A stretch of 64,000 nucleotides of DNA from Flavobacterium crassostreae (lineage in GTDB: Bacteria; Bacteroidota; Bacteroidia; Flavobacteriales; Flavobacteriaceae), in NCBI RefSeq assembly GCF_001831475.1, contig NZ_CP017688.1, forward strand, positions 2,418,001 to 2,482,000, written 5' to 3'. This document shows positions 58,337 through 64,000 of this stretch, one piece after another. Positions within the stretch are counted from its first letter, which is position 1. Every line of letters starts with the position of its first letter. The notes under the pieces are model-generated. The model ran no database searches, was not told the origin of the DNA, and saw nothing but the letters and a program-made list of their open reading frames with translations. Both the position numbers and the translations under genes were made by a program.

Positions 58337-58576
58337 TTAACCAATCCTGAAAAATATATTAGAGACCAACAAAGAGTTATGTTGTAACTTTACAGCAAAG
58401 GGTTTATCAAAGTAGGTTTTTGCGACCATTACAACCCCTGTAACAAAGGTAAATACTCCCAAAAAAACAAACTTGAGTTGTAGGATTTTAGGAAATTTAA
58501 ATGCCCCATTTTGCACGGATGCTGCTAAGGTTAAAAAAACCTTAAACGAGGTAGTTATTTTTTTTAAATTTTTCAT
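58337..58576 (-). CDS. 79-residue hypothetical protein
   Basis: ATG 58576 to the stop at 58337. KNLKKITTSFKVFLTLAAS is followed by KFVFLGVFTFVTGVVMVAK, possibly one membrane helix, and a hydrophilic C-terminal third. No family recognised. It lies upstream of and in the same direction as the phosphonate operon, 145 bases apart. It could be real or a decayed gene. Confidence 0.35.
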   Translation of the reverse strand: MKNLKKITTSFKVFLTLAASVQNGAFKFPKILQLKFVFLGVFTFVTGVVMVAKTYFDKPFAVKLQHNSLLVSNIFFRIG

Positions 58577-58847
58577 GACAGCAATAAATAATTACTAATA
58601 GTAAACTTTTGAGAGACAAAGGTCTTTAAAATTTACTATTAGTTAACTTTATTTGCTTTAAGAAATTCTTAAGTAGTGGTTAATTTATTGTAAGTTTAAG
58701 GTAAATTTAATGGTTTTGCTAACCTAAAAACTACTTACAAATAAATGGAAAATAAAAATATAGGTATCTAGATTTCAGATTGGTTTACAAAAACAGCATT
58801 TTGTTTATGAGGTATTTTTAGTTCCTTATATAATCAAGGTACACCAA

Positions 58848-59318
58848 TTATACTGGTAAGTTTTTTTCGAAGGCAGAACCAAAAGAAATAAAAGAATCCG
58901 TCCCTCCTACTCCTTCAATCTGATGTATTTGCTCGTACAATATTTTACGTAATTCTTCATTATTGGGAGCCACAATTTTAATAAATAAAGCATACTTACC
59001 CGAAACCCAATGGCATTCAACTACCTCCGGAATCATTTTTAGTTTCTCCGATATCAAATAAGAATAATGTGCCTCTTTGGTGGTAATCCCAGTATATGTA
59101 ATGGTTTCAAAACCAATTTCTTTTGGGTTTAGTTTTACTGAAAAACCAGTAATTATACCCAATTCTTGCATTTTTCTAACTCGCAAGTGCACCAAAGAAT
59201 TAGAGATCTGAAGTTCTTTTGCAATTTCCGAGAAAGGAATTCTACCATTTTCATCTAATTTTCTAATAATTTCTTGGTCTAAATAATCCGTGTTTTCGTT
59301 GTGTTTTATCTGAGACAT
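58848..59318 (-). CDS. Lrp/AsnC-family transcriptional regulator
   Basis: 156 aa. Residues 12-70 are the Lrp helix-turn-helix (LDQEIIRKLDENGRIPFSEIAKELQISNSLVHLRVRKMQELGIITG). Residues 75-150 are the AsnC ligand-binding (RAM) domain (VVECHWVSGKYALFIKIVA). It senses an amino acid or related acid. It is divergent from the DUF1338 gene with a shared 180-base control region, so it is likely that gene's regulator and autoregulated. Confidence 0.9.
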   Translation of the reverse strand: MSQIKHNENTDYLDQEIIRKLDENGRIPFSEIAKELQISNSLVHLRVRKMQELGIITGFSVKLNPKEIGFETITYTGITTKEAHYSYLISEKLKMIPEVVECHWVSGKYALFIKIVAPNNEELRKILYEQIHQIEGVGGTDSFISFGSAFEKNLPV

Positions 59319-59384
59319 ATTCGTGTTTAGTTATACATTCTATAATTTTGACAATTCTAAGGGGTGTTCTATTTTTTAAAATGT

Positions 59385-59392
59385 CAAATTTA
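59385..59392 (-). promoter_or_regulatory. TAnnTTTG element for the Lrp/AsnC gene
   Basis: CAAATTTA on the plus strand is TAAATTTG on the minus strand, 67 bases before the regulator's start. Confidence 0.5.
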
Positions 59393-59448
59393 CATAAAAA
59401 ATAGCTTTTTTGACGCTATATTAATAATAAACAGGTTACAGTAATATT

Positions 59449-59478
59449 ATGACATTAATCTAGCTATATTTGTGTCAT
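59449..59478. promoter_or_regulatory. promoter and candidate Lrp operator upstream of the DUF1338 gene
   Basis: TATATTTG (59465-59472) is an exact -7 element for the plus-strand gene starting at 59503. It is flanked by inverted 6-mers ATGACA (59449-59454) and TGTCAT (59473-59478), which would place a dimeric repressor over the promoter. Confidence 0.45.
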
Positions 59479-59502
59479 AGTAACATTTTAATACGGGTAC
59501 AA

Positions 59503-60312
59503 ATGAACAAGTCTCAATTACTTTCAAAATTATGGGAGCAATACGCTGCAATTACTCCTTCTGCCAAAAAAATTCACGACCTTTTAGAACAAAAAGGAGA
59601 AAAAATAGAAAACGACCATATAGCCATCAGAACCTTTAATGATCCAAGAGTCAGTATTGCTGTACTAGAAAAACTTTTTGTACAATTGGGCTACGAAGAA
59701 AAAGGAGACTATATTTTTGAGTCCAAAAAATTATTTGCCAAACATTACGAACATACTACAGATAAAAATGCTCCTAGAATTTTTATCTCTGAGTTAGAAC
59801 TCGAAAAATGTTCTTCTGAATTGCAACAAACGGTCAAACAAATTCTAGATAGCTGTGATCCTGCGGTATTTGAAAACCCAGAACTTGTAATTAGCGGCAC
59901 GGTTTGGGAGGCCAACTCGCAAGAAATTTATCAAAAATTATTAGCCGAGTCCGAATATGCTGCTTGGATGTATGTATATGGTTTCCGTGCCAATCATTTT
60001 ACGATAAACACCAATGCGCTAGAAGGGTTTAAAACCTTACAGGATTTGAACCAATTTTTGGAAAATAATGGTTGGAAATTAAACGCTTCTGGCGGAAAAA
60101 TAAAAGGTACTCCAGAACAATTATTAGAACAATCTAGCACCTTGGCAGATTTACAAACCATTCATTTTAAAGAAGGAGAACAACAAATTCCGTCTTGTTA
60201 TTATGAATTTGCTTTGCGATACCCAATGGCCAACGGAGCGTTATACCAAGGTTTTATTGCGGCATCAGCAGATAAAATTTTTGAAAGCACAGATGTAAAA
60301 TTACAAAAATAA
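59503..60312 (+). CDS. DUF1338 protein, 2-oxoadipate dioxygenase/decarboxylase-like
   Basis: 269 aa from ATG 59503; the frame extends 11 codons upstream across the promoter region. Candidate Fe(II) ligands are H39 in ENDHIAIRTF, H165 in RANHFTINTN and E235 in CYYEFALRYP, the H-H-E set of DUF1338 enzymes such as HglS. HglS turns 2-oxoadipate into 2-hydroxyglutarate in D-lysine breakdown. Divergence from an Lrp/AsnC regulator fits an amino acid catabolic role. Most related Flavobacterium proteins are uncharacterised. Confidence 0.85.
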   Translation: MNKSQLLSKLWEQYAAITPSAKKIHDLLEQKGEKIENDHIAIRTFNDPRVSIAVLEKLFVQLGYEEKGDYIFESKKLFAKHYEHTTDKNAPRIFISELELEKCSSELQQTVKQILDSCDPAVFENPELVISGTVWEANSQEIYQKLLAESEYAAWMYVYGFRANHFTINTNALEGFKTLQDLNQFLENNGWKLNASGGKIKGTPEQLLEQSSTLADLQTIHFKEGEQQIPSCYYEFALRYPMANGALYQGFIAASADKIFESTDVKLQK

Positions 60313-60341
60313 TTGCACCAAAGTTGTCTATTTAGTCAACT

Positions 60342-60382
60342 CCCATCCCTGCACAGCCTATTTATATCTGTATAGGGATGGG
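60342..60382 (+). terminator. hairpin after the DUF1338 gene
   Basis: A 9-bp perfect stem (60342-60350 with 60374-60382), long loop, no T-run. It may end the DUF1338 transcript weakly or be part of the surrounding inverted-repeat element. Confidence 0.4.
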
Positions 60383-60730
60383 TTCGCTATACATACTGTA
60401 GCAATACTAATTTTAGACAACCTATTTGTTTTTTTTAAGGTTTTAAAACTGTCGTAGCACTGTTTTTTTTAGTCCAAAGTTTCCTTGGGTGTTTTATGTT
60501 ATTCCGTTAACCCTTGTATAAAACGACTCAGAGCAACCATTAGTTGCCAAGGACTGTTGTTTTGTTAAAAAAGAAATTCTGTAACCAGAATAGAATTGGT
60601 ACCCTACTATATCCTAAATTAATTAGAAGATATAGCCAACACCCTTTTTGCCCCCTAAACAAAAATCTTTAGTACCAAAAATATCTTTTAACAAAAATAC
60701 AACGTAACAAAACTACCCGTTTTGGAATGC

Positions 60731-60770
60731 AAAAGAATAGCTCATTTCTGTTTTGAGCTATTCTTTTTTA
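60731..60770 (+). terminator. strong intrinsic terminator without an obvious upstream gene
   Basis: A 14-bp perfect stem (60731-60744 with 60754-60767), 9-base loop and T6 tail. The nearest upstream coding end is 420 bases away. Confidence 0.75.
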
Positions 60771-60859
60771 ATATAAAAAAGATACCTTTAGAGATTAAAA
60801 TCATTTAAGAAATAAAAACCAATTTGTTTCGTAAAAACTGCTCCAATAAACCAATAGAT

Positions 60860-62866
60860 ATGCACCCAAAAAAATACTTTTATATTTTAGTAGCCTTAGT
60901 AATAACACAAGCAAATTTTGCTCAAGAAAAATATAAAATTTTAGAACTAAGTAAAAACAATTTAAACTACACCGGCAACCCAACAGAGGCATCCTACAAA
61001 GAAGCATTGGCATTTTCAGACAAAGGCGCTTGGTTTGCTTATGGTTTATTAGCTCCCTCAGAGGTTCAAGCCGGGTTTGCAGGCCCTTTTTTAATGACCC
61101 AACAAAATGGGGTTTGGTTAAGTACTTCTTTTGTTTCTATGCATCTGATAAATGAACAACAACAAGAAGTAATGGACTGGAAAAAATCTTTGGTTACCCA
61201 AACGAGCTACAATAGCCATCTGGAACAAAAATTTCAGGATAATACCTTACGTGTGGAGCAGCAATTGGTCTTTTTATCCGGACATACCGCTATCCAAAAA
61301 ACAAGCATTACCAATATTTCGTCCAAACCTATTGTCTTTACTCCTACCTATTATTCTAAGATACATCTTACGGATTTACAACTCTCTGTAGAACAAAATG
61401 CCTTAAAAATAGTTTCCACAAAAAGTAATGCCGTTGGGTATTTGCAATTTATAAAAGAACAATCCAGCAACATTCAAGTTACAAATAAAGGTTTTAAGGC
61501 CACCACAAACAAGGTGGTATTAAAACCAAACGAAACTAAAGAAATGGTAATTTCTCAAACCTTTATTTTTCCGCAATACAATTGGAAAACAGAGCAAGAA
61601 GAAATAACAAACGCTAATTTTGCTACTGTTTTAGACCAAACCAAACAAGTAAAAGAAAACCAATTAGCACATCTAAAGGCACAAATGAAACCCATATACC
61701 AAACGGATCCCTATACCATTTTTATGTCTAAGCTAGTACTCACTCTACAAAACAATACTCGGATTGCTGCTGAAGGCTTACAACATGACGGCTTATTTCC
61801 TAGCTACCACTACCAAGGATTTCATGGATTTTGGGCTTGGGACAGCTGGAAACACGCCGCAGCAATAGCACATTATGATGCCCAATTGGCCAAAAACCAA
61901 ATCCGTGCTTTGTTTGACTTTCAGGAGCCTAACGGTTTTATTCCGGACTGTATCTTTAGAGACACCTCTATTGAAACCAATAACTACAGAAACACCAAAG
62001 CACCACTAGCTGCTTGGGCCGTATGGGAAATTTACCAACAAACAAAAGATCTTGCTTTTATTACCGAAATGTATCCAAAATTACAAAAATACCATGCATG
62101 GTGGTATAACGAGCGAGATAATGACCAAGACGGAATCTGCGAATTTGGCGCAACAGATGGTAGTTTGATTGCTGGAAAATGGGAAAGCGGCATGGATAAC
62201 GCCGTGCGGTTTGATCACAGCAAAATGCTTAAAAACAATGAAAAAGCCTATTCAATAGATCAAGAAAGCGTGGATTTAAATGCTTTTTTGTATGCCGAAA
62301 AAAACTACTTAAACCAAATGGCAACTGTTTTAAAACTAAGCCAAGATCAAAAAAAATGGAAGCAAGAGAGTAGCACCCTAAAAAAACAATTGCAAATCCA
62401 ATTTTGGGACCCAAAAACCGGTTGGTTCTATGATACCACACTCGATGGTACGTCTTTTATAAAACAAATGGGATGCGAAGGCTATTTACCTCTATGGGCA
62501 GGAGTAGCAACCTCAAAACAAGCTCGAGCCATCAAAAATAATTTAATGGATCCAAACACCTTTAATACCTTGGTACCCTTGCCTACTTTGGCGGCAAACA
62601 ACCCTAAGTTTAAACCAGATAACGGGTATTGGAGAGGACCGATTTGGTTAGACCAAAGTTATTTTGGTATTCACGGCCTAGAAAAACAAGGCTTCAAAAA
62701 AGAATCCCAACAACTAACCTACAAACTTATCCATAATGCCGAAGGTGCCCTGAATAAAGGAATGTCTATTAGAGAAAATTACCACCCCTTAAGCGGTAAA
62801 GGATTAGAGGCCGAAAGTTTTAGTTGGTCTGCAGCACATTACTTACTTTTACTTTTAAATAATTAA
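60860..62866 (+). CDS. GH63/MGH1-like secreted alpha-glycosidase
   Basis: 668 aa from ATG 60860, which gives a signal peptide (YFYILVALVITQANFAQ); the longer frame to 60824 lacks one. An N-terminal beta-sandwich (60-270) precedes an (alpha/alpha)6 catalytic barrel. Barrel motifs are FHGFWAWDSWKHAAAIAHYD, GKWESGMDNAVRFD (candidate acid D), NGYWRGPIWLDQSYFGIHGL and EAESFSWSAAHYLL (candidate base E). These match the GH63/GH37-like clan that cleaves alpha-glucosides. It is followed 17 bases later by a GH42 gene, so the two likely act on one oligosaccharide. Confidence 0.85.
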   Translation: MHPKKYFYILVALVITQANFAQEKYKILELSKNNLNYTGNPTEASYKEALAFSDKGAWFAYGLLAPSEVQAGFAGPFLMTQQNGVWLSTSFVSMHLINEQQQEVMDWKKSLVTQTSYNSHLEQKFQDNTLRVEQQLVFLSGHTAIQKTSITNISSKPIVFTPTYYSKIHLTDLQLSVEQNALKIVSTKSNAVGYLQFIKEQSSNIQVTNKGFKATTNKVVLKPNETKEMVISQTFIFPQYNWKTEQEEITNANFATVLDQTKQVKENQLAHLKAQMKPIYQTDPYTIFMSKLVLTLQNNTRIAAEGLQHDGLFPSYHYQGFHGFWAWDSWKHAAAIAHYDAQLAKNQIRALFDFQEPNGFIPDCIFRDTSIETNNYRNTKAPLAAWAVWEIYQQTKDLAFITEMYPKLQKYHAWWYNERDNDQDGICEFGATDGSLIAGKWESGMDNAVRFDHSKMLKNNEKAYSIDQESVDLNAFLYAEKNYLNQMATVLKLSQDQKKWKQESSTLKKQLQIQFWDPKTGWFYDTTLDGTSFIKQMGCEGYLPLWAGVATSKQARAIKNNLMDPNTFNTLVPLPTLAANNPKFKPDNGYWRGPIWLDQSYFGIHGLEKQGFKKESQQLTYKLIHNAEGALNKGMSIRENYHPLSGKGLEAESFSWSAAHYLLLLLNN

Positions 62867-62883
62867 TTCTGAAAAACCAAAAA

Positions 62884-64000
62884 ATGAACCACCATAACTC
62901 ACTCCTATCCAGATTGCTTCCGCTTTGCCTATTGGTATTTAGTTTGCAATTAAACAGGCTATATGCACAAGAAAAAACAGCAACTCCTTTGCAGAAAAAA
63001 GATCCAAAAACTTTTTTTTCAAAACCAGATTTAATGCAAATTGGGGTATATTATTATCCTGAACAATGGCCTAGAGAACAATGGGAACGGGATCTAAAAA
63101 ACATTAAAAAGTTAGGCTTTGAGTTTACCCATTTTGCAGAATTTGCTTGGACATTCCTGGAACCAGAACAAGGAAAATATGATTTTAAATGGTTAGATGA
63201 TGCCCTAGCACTAGCCGAGAAAGAAGGCCTAAAAGTTATTCTTTGTACCCCTACACCCACACCTCCGGCATGGATGGGAGAAAAATATCCCGAAATTTAT
63301 CTTGTAGATGCCAATGGCAGACGTAGAGAACATGGCAATAGAGCCAATATAGCGGTAACTAACGAAAAATACAACCAATTTACAGCCCAAATTGTAACCC
63401 AGTTAGCCAAACGCTATGGCAAAAACAAAAATGTAATGGGATGGCAAATTGATAATGAACCCTTAGGAACCGCCGATTTTAGTCCATCAGCACGCAAAGC
63501 ATTTCAGGTTTGGCTCAAAACCAAGTACCAAACCATTGAAAAACTCAATACAGCATGGGTAGGTAGTTTTTGGAGTACGCGTTATTCTAATTTTGAACAA
63601 ATCCTACTGCCTAATGCCGAAATTTATTTTGAAGACAAATTAAGTCCACATGCCGTTTTAGATTTTAAAAGATTTACCTCCGATGCCCAAGCAAATTTCT
63701 TAAACAAACAAGCAGAAATACTCCGGACACACATTGATCCAAAACAGTGGATCACCACTAATTTTACCAATGTGATTTATGATGCTGATCCGCGTAGTGC
63801 TAACCAAATGGATTTTATCACCTATACCATGTATCCGGTAAGTGGTCAAAATCATTTAGGCGGAGACAATTTTAGAATGGGGTCTCCAAACAAAATTTTT
63901 GAAGCCAATGACTACTACCGCTCTATTAACGGCGTTACTGGTGTTATGGAACTACAACCCGGACAAGTAAATTGGGCAAGCGTGAATCCCCAATTGCTTC
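62884..64000 (+). CDS. GH42 beta-galactosidase, 3' partial
   Basis: Open from ATG 62884 to the window end (372 codons). Signal peptide (LLPLCLLVFSLQLNRLYAQ). The GH42 start is IGVYYYPEQWPREQWERDLKNIK, then FAEFAWTFLEPEQGKYDF, CTPTPTPPAWM and GWQIDNEP with the acid/base E192. The C-terminal part with the nucleophile is starting (VTGVMELQPGQVNW). Full members are about 650-700 aa. Second gene of a glycoside hydrolase operon and probably periplasmic. It removes terminal beta-galactosyl (or related) residues. Confidence 0.92.
   Translation, partial: MNHHNSLLSRLLPLCLLVFSLQLNRLYAQEKTATPLQKKDPKTFFSKPDLMQIGVYYYPEQWPREQWERDLKNIKKLGFEFTHFAEFAWTFLEPEQGKYDFKWLDDALALAEKEGLKVILCTPTPTPPAWMGEKYPEIYLVDANGRRREHGNRANIAVTNEKYNQFTAQIVTQLAKRYGKNKNVMGWQIDNEPLGTADFSPSARKAFQVWLKTKYQTIEKLNTAWVGSFWSTRYSNFEQILLPNAEIYFEDKLSPHAVLDFKRFTSDAQANFLNKQAEILRTHIDPKQWITTNFTNVIYDADPRSANQMDFITYTMYPVSGQNHLGGDNFRMGSPNKIFEANDYYRSINGVTGVMELQPGQVNWASVNPQLL

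Larger units (their letters stand above)
60313..60859. other. intergenic region with nested inverted repeats and an orphan terminator
   Basis: 547 bases with no recognised gene. It holds a 99-base element bounded by GTTGTCTA (60323-60330) and TAGACAAC (60414-60421), with an inner CCCATCCCT/AGGGATGGG hairpin (60342-60382), and a strong intrinsic terminator at 60731-60767. TACCTTTA at about 60782 (one mismatch) may be the promoter of the next gene. Confidence 0.5.

Overview
The window looks like a chromosomal piece of a Flavobacterium-type bacterium (Bacteroidota, Flavobacteriaceae). Signs of this are the low GC content, the near absence of Shine-Dalgarno sequences, and the repeated -7 promoter element TAnnTTTG, often with TTG about 19 bases upstream. 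Two very large surface proteins end in type IX secretion (T9SS) type B sorting domains and each has its own PorP/SprF partner. The housekeeping operons also have a flavobacterial gene order.

1-10 kb: the end of a TPR sensor histidine kinase, a YfcE-like phosphoesterase, truA, an MsbA-like ABC exporter, lpdA, a SulP anion transporter and the chaperone pair cbpA-cbpM. 10-16 kb: a CPA antiporter, an IS1182-like transposase remnant, a Crp-like regulator, a DinB-like protein, and an overlapping operon DUF2520 / kdsC / UbiA prenyltransferase / maf. 16-27 kb: a POTRA/barrel outer-membrane protein, a PIG-L deacetylase, a 35-residue membrane microprotein, an SSS symporter, DUF2911, a minus-strand operon (DUF1684, tatD, tcdA, HAD phosphatase) and an MFS transporter.

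27-32 kb: tRNA-Arg(ACG) with its own promoter and terminator, a small lipoprotein, and an XRE regulator whose 3' end runs into a truncated minus-strand phosphatase gene. That phosphatase once followed a TonB-dependent receptor. The junction is a clear rearrangement scar.

32.8-53.9 kb is the most striking part: two giant secreted proteins (2860 and 2971 aa) on opposite strands, converging on each other, each followed by a PorP/SprF gene. The first carries an HExxH metallopeptidase-like head and 16 copies of an 86-87 aa Ig-like repeat. The second carries an RCC1-like head, 7 copies of a homologous 86 aa repeat, and a Calx-beta array of 12 near-identical 115 aa copies plus 2 diverged ones. The two Ig arrays are homologous and inverted relative to each other, and their copies show signs of exchange.

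54-64 kb: an XRE-cupin regulator facing a three-gene operon that looks like aminophosphonate catabolism (DUF5690 transporter, FAD oxidoreductase, PhnX-like hydrolase); an Lrp/AsnC regulator divergent from a DUF1338 2-oxoadipate dioxygenase-like gene; and a glycosidase pair (GH63-like and GH42) that leaves the window. Family names come from recognising sequence motifs by eye; no database search was run.
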